Assembly (NCBI GenBank): GCA_017442315.1
Contig: JAFRZX010000119.1
Span: 1-49,060, forward strand
Reading direction: 5' to 3'
From: Bacteroidales bacterium
GTDB lineage: Bacteria > Bacteroidota > Bacteroidia > Bacteroidales > UBA932
Length of the DNA stretch: 49,060 nucleotides
This document shows positions 10,110 to 19,748 of the stretch, piece after piece. The notes beneath the pieces are model-generated. The model was not told where the DNA came from. It saw only the letters and a program-made list of their open reading frames with translations, and did no database searches. The position numbers and the translations under genes were made by a program. Every line of letters starts with the position of its first letter. The first letter of the stretch is position 1.

Positions 10110-11792
10110 ATGAAATCATTGAAACATATTATCAGTGCAATCATTCTGACTGTCGGACTGGCTTCCTGCGTGGGTGACCTTAACGTGAAGCCTATCGATC
10201 CGTCAATGCTCAGTGAAGAGGATGCACTACAGACCGAGCAGGATTATTTCAATCTCCTGACCTCATGCTATGCGGGATTCGCAATGTCAGGAAATACCGG
10301 CCCAGGAAGCAGTACGATTTCCGGACTTGATCCAGGTGCAAGCCAGTATTTCCGTGGACGTTATCACCTGAACGGTCTCACTACAGACGAGGCTGTCTGC
10401 GGATGGAACGACCAGACTATCCAGGACCTGCATGCAATGACATGGACTACTTCAGACGTATTCGTAGCATCGTTCTATTACAGAATCGGCTACCAGATCT
10501 CTGCATGCAACAACTTCATACGTCTTGTCAACAAGGCAACAATCGAACTTCCCGAAAAGGCTAAATGGATAGCTGAAGCACGGGCTCTGCGTGCATTCTG
10601 CTGGATGGACGGCATCGACTGCTTCGGCAACATGCCTTTCTCTGATGAAAACATGAAAGTCGGGCTCGATATGCCGGAAAGAAAGACACGCGCGGAACTT
10701 TTTGAATATACTGTATCAGAACTCAAGAATCTGCTTGAAGGAAATGATCTTCCTGAATACGGAGAAGGAGGCTACGGCAGAGTGGACAAAAGTATGGCGG
10801 CAATGGTGCTTGCAAAGCTCTATCTGAATGCAGAAGTCTACATCGGAGAACCTAAATATCAGGAATGTGCAGACGTTCTGAACAAACTGGAGACAAAATA
10901 CAGCCTTCACGATGAGAACACCATTCATGGTACAGGTGAAAATGCATATCAGGAACTCTTCCTTGCAGATAATGACCTTTGCACAGATGAAGTCATATGG
11001 GCAGTGCAGCAGGATGGTATCAAGACGCAGAGCTACGGAGTGACCAACTACATCATCTTTGCATCAACTGGTGGAGACATGAATCCTGAAGCCGTAGGAA
11101 TATCATCAGGATGGGGTGGTATCCGAACCACTCCTCAGATGTACGATAAGTTTGAGGAAGGAGACATGAGAAAACTGTTCTACGACAAGGAAACCCAGCG
11201 GGCATGGTGGGAAATCCAGTATGGAGAATACGAAGAAGGCATCTCCGGTGACGAGAAGGTTCTCAGTTTTGAAGAGTGGGTGGAAGATCAGAAGAAAGTC
11301 GAGCAACAGAAGGAAATAGGCATAATTACAGAATTCACCCACGGATATGCATTCATGAAGTACAAGAACATACTCAGCAATGAAGATAAAGCCCAGTCAA
11401 CCGGCTTTGTCGATGTGGACTTCCCTGTTTTCCGCTATGCAGACGCGCTCCTGATGCTTGCTGAGTGCGAATTGAGAGGTGCAACATTAAAAGGCATACA
11501 GGGTCTTGCAGCATTGAACAAGGTACGTGCACGCGCTGGTCTTGATCCACTTGCATCACTCACGGCAGAAGATATTCTCGATGAGCGCGCATGCGAACTT
11601 TATCTTGAAGGATGGCGTCGTTCAGACCTCATCCGTTTCGGAAAGTTCACGTCAGACTCATATCTGTGGGCATGGAAAGGCGACAACAAGGATGGTCAGG
11701 GCGTAAGCTCACATCTTGCTCTCTTCCCGATTCCGGACAATGACCTAATATCAAACACAAACCTTGTGCAGAATCCTGGTTATAAGAATTAG
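10110..11792 (+). CDS. SusD-like surface glycan-binding lipoprotein, module 2
   Basis: SusD-family lipoprotein of 560 residues, partner of the receptor just upstream. Lipobox LASC with Cys17, then VGDLNVKP. It is a clear paralog of the module 1 SusD: matching segments include YHLNGLTTDEAVCGW, NAYQELFLADN, ISSGWGGIRTTP and EGWRRSDLIRFGKFTSDSYLW. It carries an extra charged stretch near residues 350-410 (WWEIQYGEYEEGISGDEK and EEWVEDQKKVEQQKEIG) absent from the module 1 copy, which may alter the face that contacts glycan or SusC. The C-terminus FPIPDNDL...NLVQNPGY is typical of the family. The next gene starts 18 bases later in the same direction. Confidence 0.95.
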   Translation: MKSLKHIISAIILTVGLASCVGDLNVKPIDPSMLSEEDALQTEQDYFNLLTSCYAGFAMSGNTGPGSSTISGLDPGASQYFRGRYHLNGLTTDEAVCGWNDQTIQDLHAMTWTTSDVFVASFYYRIGYQISACNNFIRLVNKATIELPEKAKWIAEARALRAFCWMDGIDCFGNMPFSDENMKVGLDMPERKTRAELFEYTVSELKNLLEGNDLPEYGEGGYGRVDKSMAAMVLAKLYLNAEVYIGEPKYQECADVLNKLETKYSLHDENTIHGTGENAYQELFLADNDLCTDEVIWAVQQDGIKTQSYGVTNYIIFASTGGDMNPEAVGISSGWGGIRTTPQMYDKFEEGDMRKLFYDKETQRAWWEIQYGEYEEGISGDEKVLSFEEWVEDQKKVEQQKEIGIITEFTHGYAFMKYKNILSNEDKAQSTGFVDVDFPVFRYADALLMLAECELRGATLKGIQGLAALNKVRARAGLDPLASLTAEDILDERACELYLEGWRRSDLIRFGKFTSDSYLWAWKGDNKDGQGVSSHLALFPIPDNDLISNTNLVQNPGYKN

Positions 11793-11810
11793 CGGAAAGT
11801 TTTGAAGATT

Positions 11811-13538
11811 ATGAAAATCACCAGATATATTATGATGCTGGCAGCTGCAGTCGGACTGGCTGCAGGCTGTCAAAAGGACGAAATGGTAAAGTTCGATCCT
11901 GTCCAGGTAAAAGTTCCGAAACTGAATGCAGTTGAGGAAATCCTGATCAGCAAAAGTAATCTCAGCACCGGAAAGGCTGCGTTCTCATGGGAAAAGGCAG
12001 ACTTCGGAATTGCAGCAGAGATATTCTATTCAATAGAAGTTGCATATGGAGACAGCGAAAAGCTGGAAATAATGACTGGTCTTGGCGGAAATTCAGCAGA
12101 AGCCTTGTACTCTGTTATCAATGACAAGCTTTATCTCGACCTGGGAATTGCTCCCGGCATGCCTGCACAGGCAGATTTCTATGTGGCAGCAAGACTCAAT
12201 GACAGCGAAAAGTTCTACTCTGAACCTGTAAAGGTAACTGTAACATGTGTAGAGGTCGAGAAAAAGTACCCGATGGTATACGTACTCGGACAGTTCAACA
12301 ATTGGTCGCATGATACGGCTCAGCACCTGTTCAACTTTGCCGAAACCGGATCCACTTATCAGGGTGTGATCGGACTCGGCAACAAGGGTGCGGAAGGCTT
12401 CAAGATAACAGGAGCAGCATCATGGGATGATGCTACAGGTAACTGGGGTGCTCCGGCTACCGCTAATCCTGAAGCAGAAACATTGAGCCTGGCAAACGGC
12501 AGTTCAAACAACATCACATGCTACAGCAAGCCGTTCTATCATTTCACATTCGACACCTCTACCCTCCTGCTGACGAAGACTATGTCATTCAGCAGTATAA
12601 AAGCTGTAATCGGGGCAAATGAGACCGATATGAAATTCGATGAGACTAACCAGAAGTTCTATCTCGACGCTGATATCAATGAGGGTGACCAGATATCATT
12701 CAAATATGACAACGGCACAGTACTCGGCGGACAGACTGACAACCTCGTTGAAGGAGGTTCTCCTATAACCTATCCTGCTTCAGGAAGCTACAGGATTCTT
12801 CTGAACCTGAACAACAGCGAGCATATGACCGTAACATTCGAGGATTCTTCTGAAAACAGCGGAGACGATCCTGTAGGTGAAGTGACATCAGAATGGGGAA
12901 TAGTAGGAGATGCTATCAATAACTGGGGAGCAGCCGGAGATGACGTAACCATGACCGACAACGGTACATACATCTATGCGAAAGGCGTCAGACTCGAAGC
13001 CGGAAAAGAATTCAAGTTCAGAACAAACAACACCTGGGGTACAGAGCTTACCGTAGCCGGTGGAAATGTTGTCCCTGACAAGGAATATGCGACAATAGAT
13101 GGAATCGCTGGAGCACCTAACATTGCTATTTCTACAACAGGCGTCTATGACATCTATCTTACCAAGGACCTCAGCAGAGTATATTTCATGACAGAAGGAA
13201 AGACTCCAGAAGAAGCAGAACCTGGTGTAATACCTCCAACCGGCACTGCTACAGTAAAGGTATATTGCGCCGAGGCATATACACATCTGTATGTATGGGT
13301 TGAAGGCAAGGATGGCTATACTGCCTGGCCAGGTGCTCAATATGAGGCGACAGAGGATATTGACGGGACTGAGTACAAGAGATGGACACTCGTGATTCCG
13401 GCTGCAGACTTTGCCGGAAACGGACGCTTCATCCTGAATGACGGAGCCGGTAATCAGACCTCCGACAGCGAACCGATCAAATTCGCCGAGACTATGTTCA
13501 TCACTGTATCAGGAGGAAAGGTTGTATTGAAACAATAA
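11811..13538 (+). CDS. Large SusE/F-like multi-module starch-binding lipoprotein, module 2
   Basis: Surface lipoprotein of 575 residues. ATG 11811 is preferred over a TTG nine bases upstream because it gives a compact signal peptide ending LAAGC (Cys19); QKDEM after the Cys matches the Lys-acidic surface-export signal. Apparent domains are a SusE-type Ig domain (about 27-145), a module starting YPMVYVLGQFNNWSHD (about 150-250), a module with IGANETDMKFDETNQKFYL (about 255-345), a module starting EWGIVGDAINNWG (361-461) with FKFRTNNTW and VYDIYL, and a C-terminal CBM26-like domain (about 478-575; LYVWVEGKDGYTAWPG). This is longer than ordinary SusE or SusF and could replace both in this module. 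Upstream is susD-like, and the GH13 amylase starts 10 bases downstream. Confidence 0.83.
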   Translation: MKITRYIMMLAAAVGLAAGCQKDEMVKFDPVQVKVPKLNAVEEILISKSNLSTGKAAFSWEKADFGIAAEIFYSIEVAYGDSEKLEIMTGLGGNSAEALYSVINDKLYLDLGIAPGMPAQADFYVAARLNDSEKFYSEPVKVTVTCVEVEKKYPMVYVLGQFNNWSHDTAQHLFNFAETGSTYQGVIGLGNKGAEGFKITGAASWDDATGNWGAPATANPEAETLSLANGSSNNITCYSKPFYHFTFDTSTLLLTKTMSFSSIKAVIGANETDMKFDETNQKFYLDADINEGDQISFKYDNGTVLGGQTDNLVEGGSPITYPASGSYRILLNLNNSEHMTVTFEDSSENSGDDPVGEVTSEWGIVGDAINNWGAAGDDVTMTDNGTYIYAKGVRLEAGKEFKFRTNNTWGTELTVAGGNVVPDKEYATIDGIAGAPNIAISTTGVYDIYLTKDLSRVYFMTEGKTPEEAEPGVIPPTGTATVKVYCAEAYTHLYVWVEGKDGYTAWPGAQYEATEDIDGTEYKRWTLVIPAADFAGNGRFILNDGAGNQTSDSEPIKFAETMFITVSGGKVVLKQ

Positions 13539-13548
13539 ATGGAAAAAG

Positions 13549-16458
13549 ATGAAAAGGATATTATATTGTCTGATTGCTGCGGTTCTGGCAGCAGTCGCAT
13601 GTACAAAGGCATTCGATGAGAACGGACTTCAGGTGTCTCTTGAGACCCTGAGGTTCACCTCAGCGGGTGGAACAAAAGTGCTGACCGTTACATCTGATTC
13701 GCCTTGGGAGATGACAGTCAGCGGTGCGGATTGGCTCACAATCGGAGCGACATCTGCCAAAAGCGGTGTGACATCATTCAAGGTAACAGCTTCTGTAAAC
13801 AACGGTATTGTACGTAGGGCAACCTTGAACTTCACATCCAAAAGCGGAGCAAGCGCAAGCGTACAGGTAGTCCAGGCCAACCCATTCGGAGATACTGGTG
13901 AGGATGTCGTCCCTGATCCTGCATCAGGAATCGGTGTTGAACCGACAAAGCCAAATGCAGATGAGCCATGTACCATCACATTCAAGCCTGCAGAAGGCTC
14001 GGAACTCTATGACTATGCCGGTGACATTTATGTTCACCTCGGCATCATCGTGGACGGCGATTGGGGATTTGTTCCTGCTGCATGGGATGAAAATATCGAC
14101 AAATGCCGGATGACCAAGATCGAGGACAATTCATATGAGCTCAAGCTTGAACCTTCCGTACGTGAATTCTTCAAATCAGGAGAGACACCTATCAACAGGA
14201 TTGCCATGGTGGTAAGAAGCGATAACGGAGAGCTGCAGACAAGACCTGACCAGTTCTGCTCTGTCGAAGACACCAAATATGAGTTCATTCCTTTCAATCC
14301 TGATCCGGTTATCGAAAAAGCAATGCCACAGGGCATGAAGCATGGAGTGAACATTCATCCAGCCAAAGATTCCGTAACGTTCGTCCTTTACGAGACAAGC
14401 AAGACCGGAAAGCACAAACAGTACTGCTATCTAGTCGGTGACTTCAACGAATGGACAAGAGATGCAAAGTCTGCAATGTACAGAGATGATGATGAAGGCG
14501 TATGGTGGCTCACTCTTGGAGGATTCGACCCTGACACTGAATACAGATTCCACTACCGTCTCGGAAGTCCTAGCGGAAATGACATCTGCGTCAGCGATCC
14601 TTACTCAGAAATCATCTACGACCAATGGAATGACCAGTACATAGAAGAAAGTACATATCCTGGTCTGCCTGAGTTCCCTGCAGGAGCGAAAGGACTGGTA
14701 TCTGCATTCAAGATCAACAAGGATGAATATAACTGGAAGTACGGTGATTTTGAAATAGTGGATGAAAATGACCTGGTGATCTATGAACTTCTTCTGCGTG
14801 ATTTCTCTGTTACAGGAGACCTGAACGGTGCAATGGAAAAGCTCGATTACCTCGAAGAACTCGGAGTAAACGTCATTGAATTCATGCCGGTGCAGGAGTT
14901 TGACGGAAATGACAGCTGGGGATACAACCCTAACTCATATTTCGCACTTGACAAGGCATATGGTACACGTCAGATGTATAAGGAATTCATCGATGAGTGT
15001 CATGGCAGAGGAATAGCCGTATTCTTCGATGTGGTATACAACCATGCTACAGGTCTGAATACATTTGCCAAGCTTTACTACGGCACAGACAAGACCACAT
15101 CCGACAATCCTTGGTTCAATGTCAACGGAACATGCCCTGGACTTGATGTCTTCCATGACTGGAATCATGAAAGTGAATTCGTGATGGACTACATAAAGAA
15201 GAGTCTTGTGTTCCTGATTGAAGAATACAAGGTTGACGGATTCCGTTTCGACCTCACAAAGGGATTCACCCAGAACAGGGGCATGGAAAACTCTTATGAC
15301 CAGAGCCGTGTGGATATTCTGACAGAATACTACAATGCAATCAAGGAAACCGATCCTGACTGTGTCGTAATACTTGAGCACTGGGTAGGCGCTGAAAATC
15401 AGGAACTCGGAAACAGAGGCATGAAGGTATGGCAGAACATGAGCCACAGCTACCGCAGTGCAGCACATGGTTCAGCTGCATCATTCAACGATGTCCGTGA
15501 ACCTTCCGGACTTCCATTCGGTACATATATCAGCTATATGGAAAGTCACGATGAGGAGCGCATGTGTTATGGTCTTACTCCTGGCGACCTGTCATCCGTA
15601 TCCTGGGGAATATGCGGTACCAATACCCAGTGGGGAACGGATCCTGACCTCCCATTAACAGAAGACGGCGCCTTCTTCTCAAAGAAGGATGTACCTCTTA
15701 CAGCTGAGGACCAGTTCAAGATCAGAGGCAACAGCAGCTGGAACGACCTGTACAACTACGGTTCTACATCAGATGGAGAGAAACTGCCGCTGAATACGGC
15801 ATATACGCTCACCAGCGGATCAGGATCCAAGAATATGTCCGCACCTGCAGCAGGAACATATGACATCTACTTCTCACCTGAAGCAAAGAGCATCTGGCTG
15901 ATGGAGACTGGCAAGAGACCGGCAGATCCGGTTATCCAACCGACAACAGATGACCCGACAGAAGCAGCAATGCGCCGTGCAGCCCTCAATGCCGCATTCT
16001 TCCTTACTGTTCCAGGCCCTAAGATGATCTGGCAGTTCGGAGAGATCGGTTACGACTATTCCATCAACTATCCTACCGGTACTGATGACAGCAGAACTCA
16101 TAGGAAACCTGTCGTAACTGATGAGTATATGGCAAATGAATACAGGGCAGGAGTATACGAGACATATTCCGAGCTACTCAGATTCCGCCGGGAGAATCCT
16201 CGCTTCTTCGACAGCGATGCAACTTTTGAATGGCACGTATCTGACTCAAACTGGCCTGGCAGATATATCTTCGGACAGGTGGAAGGAAAGAGATTCGCGG
16301 TAGTGGGCAACTTCGGAAATACCAGAAGCAGCATAAGCACACAGTTGCCAACCGGAGGCACATGGTACAACTGGCATGACCGCAGTGAGACATACTCCGG
16401 AAGCAATCACTCCTTCAACCTTGACAGCGGTGAGTTCAAACTGCTCGTAAACTTCTAG
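13549..16458 (+). CDS. Surface GH13 alpha-amylase lipoprotein with inserted SusE/F-type binding module
   Basis: Predicted endo-acting starch-cleaving enzyme of 969 residues, in the role of SusG. Lipobox AVAC gives Cys18. A BACON-like domain (about 25-110) is followed by a beta-rich domain of uncertain family (about 135-245), a CBM48-like domain (about 270-375; CYLVGDFNEW) and the GH13 barrel from about 405. Catalytic regions are visible: DVVYNH (494-499), GFRFD with nucleophile D568, ILEHW with acid/base E610 and SHDE with D668. Between region IV and barrel strand 8 (AAFFLTVPGPKMIWQFGEIGYD) sits an insert at about 684-790 that reads like a SusE/F binding module (SWGICG, FKIRGNSSW, GTYDIYF, LMETGK). 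A C-terminal beta domain ends the protein. It is the last gene of module 2 and is followed by a strong terminator. Whether it prefers alpha-1,4 or also alpha-1,6 bonds cannot be told. Confidence 0.92.
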   Translation: MKRILYCLIAAVLAAVACTKAFDENGLQVSLETLRFTSAGGTKVLTVTSDSPWEMTVSGADWLTIGATSAKSGVTSFKVTASVNNGIVRRATLNFTSKSGASASVQVVQANPFGDTGEDVVPDPASGIGVEPTKPNADEPCTITFKPAEGSELYDYAGDIYVHLGIIVDGDWGFVPAAWDENIDKCRMTKIEDNSYELKLEPSVREFFKSGETPINRIAMVVRSDNGELQTRPDQFCSVEDTKYEFIPFNPDPVIEKAMPQGMKHGVNIHPAKDSVTFVLYETSKTGKHKQYCYLVGDFNEWTRDAKSAMYRDDDEGVWWLTLGGFDPDTEYRFHYRLGSPSGNDICVSDPYSEIIYDQWNDQYIEESTYPGLPEFPAGAKGLVSAFKINKDEYNWKYGDFEIVDENDLVIYELLLRDFSVTGDLNGAMEKLDYLEELGVNVIEFMPVQEFDGNDSWGYNPNSYFALDKAYGTRQMYKEFIDECHGRGIAVFFDVVYNHATGLNTFAKLYYGTDKTTSDNPWFNVNGTCPGLDVFHDWNHESEFVMDYIKKSLVFLIEEYKVDGFRFDLTKGFTQNRGMENSYDQSRVDILTEYYNAIKETDPDCVVILEHWVGAENQELGNRGMKVWQNMSHSYRSAAHGSAASFNDVREPSGLPFGTYISYMESHDEERMCYGLTPGDLSSVSWGICGTNTQWGTDPDLPLTEDGAFFSKKDVPLTAEDQFKIRGNSSWNDLYNYGSTSDGEKLPLNTAYTLTSGSGSKNMSAPAAGTYDIYFSPEAKSIWLMETGKRPADPVIQPTTDDPTEAAMRRAALNAAFFLTVPGPKMIWQFGEIGYDYSINYPTGTDDSRTHRKPVVTDEYMANEYRAGVYETYSELLRFRRENPRFFDSDATFEWHVSDSNWPGRYIFGQVEGKRFAVVGNFGNTRSSISTQLPTGGTWYNWHDRSETYSGSNHSFNLDSGEFKLLVNF

Positions 16459-16507
16459 AATCACATTCAAGATATCTGGTTTCTGACCAGTTGTAAAATT
16501 TGTTTTC

Positions 16508-16545
16508 CGACAGAAAGTGCGATGCACTTTCTGTCGCTTTTTTAT
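16508..16545 (+). terminator. Rho-independent terminator after the GH13 gene
   Basis: A 13-bp perfect stem, CGACAGAAAGTGC (16508-16520) and GCACTTTCTGTCG (16524-16536), closes a 3-base loop and is followed by CTTTTTTAT. It is 50 bases after the amylase stop and should end the module 1/2 transcript, making susC/D module 3 a separate unit. A smaller repeat CTGGT/ACCAG lies at 16476-16490. Confidence 0.92.
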
Positions 16546-16627
16546 GGATGAGCCTGATTTGGAATAAGGATTGTTTAATGATTGTGCAATTTGGAAATAT
16601 TATAAATTACATAATGAACAGTCTATC

Positions 16628-19600
16628 ATGAACAGGATCATCACCATACTCTCTGCACTGATGATATGTGCAGGAAGCTATATCTCATATGCCCAGGGAG
16701 GGTACTCCATCAGCGGTACAGTCACTGACAAGACCGGACCTGTAATAGGAGCAGCTGTCATGGAACAGGGTACATCCAACGGAACATCTACAGATCCGGA
16801 CGGAAATTATTCGCTTACAGTAAGCAGTCCGGAATCAATAGTGGAAATCAGCTGCATAGGATATGAAAGCGTGACATTCAATGCAGCAATGATTCCATCT
16901 CAAGTGACACTGAAGGAAGATAATGAATTCCTTGACGAGGTCGTTGTGATAGGATACGGTTCTGTAAGAAAGGATGACATGACGGGTTCAGTCGCTGCAA
17001 TCAAGGCAGAAGACATCAATCGCGGTGCAGTAACAAACACGCAGGAACTTCTGAAAGGAAAGGTGGCCGGACTTCTGGTAACCCCTGGTGACGGAGGGCC
17101 TGGGTCGGGATCCAGAATCAGGATACGCGGATCAGCTTCATTGAACGCCTCTAATGATCCGCTTATTGTGATCGATGGAGTACCGGTAGCAAGCGGAGCT
17201 GGAGGAGCAATGTCAAATCCGCTTGACCTGCTGAATCCGAACGATATCGAGTCTTTCTCCATACTGAAGGACGCATCAGCTGCAGCCATCTACGGCTCAC
17301 GTGCATCCAACGGAGTAATACTGATCACCACTAAAAAGGGTAAAGGGTATACTCCACAGGTAAGCTACAACGGTAGTTTCAGCATACAGAGCAACACAGG
17401 AAAGGTACCCGTCATGAGCGCGCAGGAATTAAGGGCATACTACATGGAGACCTACCCGGCAGGCACTCAGACCGGTAACAGGATCACGGAACTGATCGGA
17501 ACTGCAGACACCGACTGGCAAGATCTCATATTCAGGACCGCACTGGCGACTGAGCATAACATAAGCGTCTACGGAAACGTCAAGGGGAAAATGCCATACA
17601 GAGGTTCAGTCGGCTACAGCGGCCAGCAGGGTACCCTCAAATCATCCGGATATGACAGAGGGACAGCAGACATCAATCTCACTCCGACCTTTCTTGACGG
17701 TCATCTGACACTTGACCTGAACATGAAGGGGGTCTACGCCTGGTCAGACTATGCCGACAGCGGAGCCATCGGCAAGGCAGCATTCTTCAATCCTACACAG
17801 GACCCGTATTGGAGAAATTCAGACGGAACGATAGACTATTCCACTACAAACGGTTTCTGGAACTACGGAAACGGACGAGGTGAGCAATTCTCGCCGAACA
17901 CCCTTGTCGGTCCAAGTCCTCTTTCCATAATATATGACAACATCAGCACGGCTCGTTCGCAGCGCTTCATAGGACGGGCTGCATTAAACTATAAGGTACA
18001 CGGTCTTGAAGCCTTGAGCCTGAACATAAGTGCAGGTCTGGATATAACATCCACAGATTCATACAACGGAATGAACCCAGGTTCGTTTCAGGCATACTCG
18101 GACACAGATAATCTAGGTATCGGGGAATACAGCAAAGGCCGTAACATAAGCCGAAGCCAGCTCTTTGAGACATATGTCAGCTACAAAGATAAATGGGGAA
18201 TACACAGCCTGGACCTGCTTGGCGGATATTCATGGCAGAACAACTGGTGGGCAAGTCATAGTGCAACCTACTTCAATATAACAGATGAAATCAACCTCAG
18301 TGATGGCCTCACTGCTGAGGAAAGATATCCCTGGTGGAAAAACGAGAATTACCTGATCTCATTCTACGGAAGGGCCAACTATTCCATAGCATCCAGATAT
18401 GTCTTCACCTTATCTGTCAGAGGAGACGGATCGTCAAAATTCGCCAAGGGTCACAGGTGGGGTATATTCCCGTCAGGAGCATTCGCCTGGAACATCGCTG
18501 AAGAAGACTTCATGAAAGGGATCAAGGCTGTATCGACACTGAAATTGAGACTGTCAGCCGGTGTCACAGGCCAACAGGACGGGATAGGAGATTATGTCCA
18601 TCTGGCAAGATATGTACGAACAACAGATCCGGGAAAGACGTATCTGATGGGAGTGGATTCTTCCGGAAATCCGCTATATTCATATCCTTTGACGCCACAG
18701 GCTTATGATCCGGAAATCAGATGGGAGACTACCGTTACCTACAATGCAGGCATAGACTTCGGCTTTTTCAATGAAAGACTCAGCGGAAGCGTGGATGCAT
18801 ACATCCGCGACACCCGCGACCTGCTGAATTCCGTTCAGATTCCGATGGGATCCAACTTCGGCAACAGACTCATGACCAATATCGGTTCAATCCGCAACAA
18901 GGGTCTTGAAATATCCCTCAACGGCATTCCGGTACAGAAAGGAGACTGGAGCGTTCAGATCGGCGTCAACGGCACATTCCAGGACACCAGATTCACAAAA
19001 CTGAACACCACTGAAGACAAGAACTACTATATAGAGACCGGAACCATATCCAAAGGTACCGGAGGATACCTGTGCCGGCAGATGACAGGATATGCACCAT
19101 TCACATATTATGTATATAAGCAGAAATATGACCAGGACGGGAAACCTGTCCAGAACGAATTTGCAGACCTTGACGGAGACGGGATGATTACTGAAAACGA
19201 CAGATACATGAGCGGAAAGAGTGTAACTCCGAAGTTCTACTACGGAATGAATGTGAAAGTGTCATACCGCAACTGGGATTTCGGCCTCAACGGGCATGGT
19301 TCCGCCGGGACCTGGGTATTCAATGATTTCGCATCAGCAAATTCCACATCAAGTCTGGACCTGAACTCCGGAAGTCTTCCGAATCAGGCACAGCTGGTAA
19401 AGAAGACTGGCTTCACGTCACCGAACAGCGGAGCACAATGGTATTCCGATTATTTCATTGAAAATGCATCATTCTTCCGGCTGGACGACATAAACCTGGG
19501 ATATACTTTCCGCAGCATCGGCAGATGGGAAACGGATATAAGAGTCGGAGCCGGCGTCCAGAATGTCTTCATTCTCACTGGATACAGCGGCATGGACCCT

Positions 19601-19684
19601 GAAGTAATATCCGAGAACGGAATAGACAATACAATCTGGCCACGTCCCAGAACATGGTCCATTCGCCTTAACGTGAATTTTTAG
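16628..19684 (+). CDS. SusC-like TonB-dependent outer-membrane receptor, module 3
   Basis: SusC-family receptor of 1018 residues. ATG 16628 is chosen because it starts a normal signal peptide (MNRIITILSALMICAGSYISYAQ); the frame also opens at TTG 16571, but those residues do not resemble a leader. A carboxypeptidase-regulatory-like domain follows (GGYSISGTVTDKTGPVIGA), then DEVVVIGYGSVRKDDMTGSV, a plug (IRIRGSASLNASNDPLIVID; SILKDASAAAIYGSRASNG) and a barrel ending IRLNVNF. It belongs to the same subfamily as modules 1 and 2 but is clearly more divergent, especially in the barrel loops. It lies between the terminator at 16508 and its SusD partner. A weak TTTG (16558) and GCAATTTG (16586) pair upstream might be promoter elements, but the spacing is poor. 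Confidence 0.95.
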   Translation: MNRIITILSALMICAGSYISYAQGGYSISGTVTDKTGPVIGAAVMEQGTSNGTSTDPDGNYSLTVSSPESIVEISCIGYESVTFNAAMIPSQVTLKEDNEFLDEVVVIGYGSVRKDDMTGSVAAIKAEDINRGAVTNTQELLKGKVAGLLVTPGDGGPGSGSRIRIRGSASLNASNDPLIVIDGVPVASGAGGAMSNPLDLLNPNDIESFSILKDASAAAIYGSRASNGVILITTKKGKGYTPQVSYNGSFSIQSNTGKVPVMSAQELRAYYMETYPAGTQTGNRITELIGTADTDWQDLIFRTALATEHNISVYGNVKGKMPYRGSVGYSGQQGTLKSSGYDRGTADINLTPTFLDGHLTLDLNMKGVYAWSDYADSGAIGKAAFFNPTQDPYWRNSDGTIDYSTTNGFWNYGNGRGEQFSPNTLVGPSPLSIIYDNISTARSQRFIGRAALNYKVHGLEALSLNISAGLDITSTDSYNGMNPGSFQAYSDTDNLGIGEYSKGRNISRSQLFETYVSYKDKWGIHSLDLLGGYSWQNNWWASHSATYFNITDEINLSDGLTAEERYPWWKNENYLISFYGRANYSIASRYVFTLSVRGDGSSKFAKGHRWGIFPSGAFAWNIAEEDFMKGIKAVSTLKLRLSAGVTGQQDGIGDYVHLARYVRTTDPGKTYLMGVDSSGNPLYSYPLTPQAYDPEIRWETTVTYNAGIDFGFFNERLSGSVDAYIRDTRDLLNSVQIPMGSNFGNRLMTNIGSIRNKGLEISLNGIPVQKGDWSVQIGVNGTFQDTRFTKLNTTEDKNYYIETGTISKGTGGYLCRQMTGYAPFTYYVYKQKYDQDGKPVQNEFADLDGDGMITENDRYMSGKSVTPKFYYGMNVKVSYRNWDFGLNGHGSAGTWVFNDFASANSTSSLDLNSGSLPNQAQLVKKTGFTSPNSGAQWYSDYFIENASFFRLDDINLGYTFRSIGRWETDIRVGAGVQNVFILTGYSGMDPEVISENGIDNTIWPRPRTWSIRLNVNF

Positions 19685-19697
19685 AAAGACGCAACAT

Positions 19698-19740
19698 GAG
19701 GTGATAGATAGCAAACAGCTATCATGTCCTCAAAAATTTT
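19698..19740 (+). promoter_or_regulatory. Hairpin plus T-run in the susC3-susD3 gap, possible attenuator
   Basis: Between the stop of SusC module 3 and the SusD start, GATAGC (19707-19712) and GCTATC (19718-19723) form a 6-bp stem with loop AAACA. It can be extended across an internal loop by GAGG (19698-19701) and CCTC (19728-19731). AAAAATTTTTT follows directly. This looks like a weak intrinsic terminator that could lower SusD transcription relative to SusC; modules 1 and 2 have no such structure in their much shorter gaps. Confidence 0.4.
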
Positions 19741-19748
19741 TTGATAGT

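Noticed and set aside
14935-15468. A 177-codon minus-strand open frame within the GH13 gene.
   Set aside because: Antisense shadow of the catalytic domain, rich in Cys and His in an irregular way, no initiation context.
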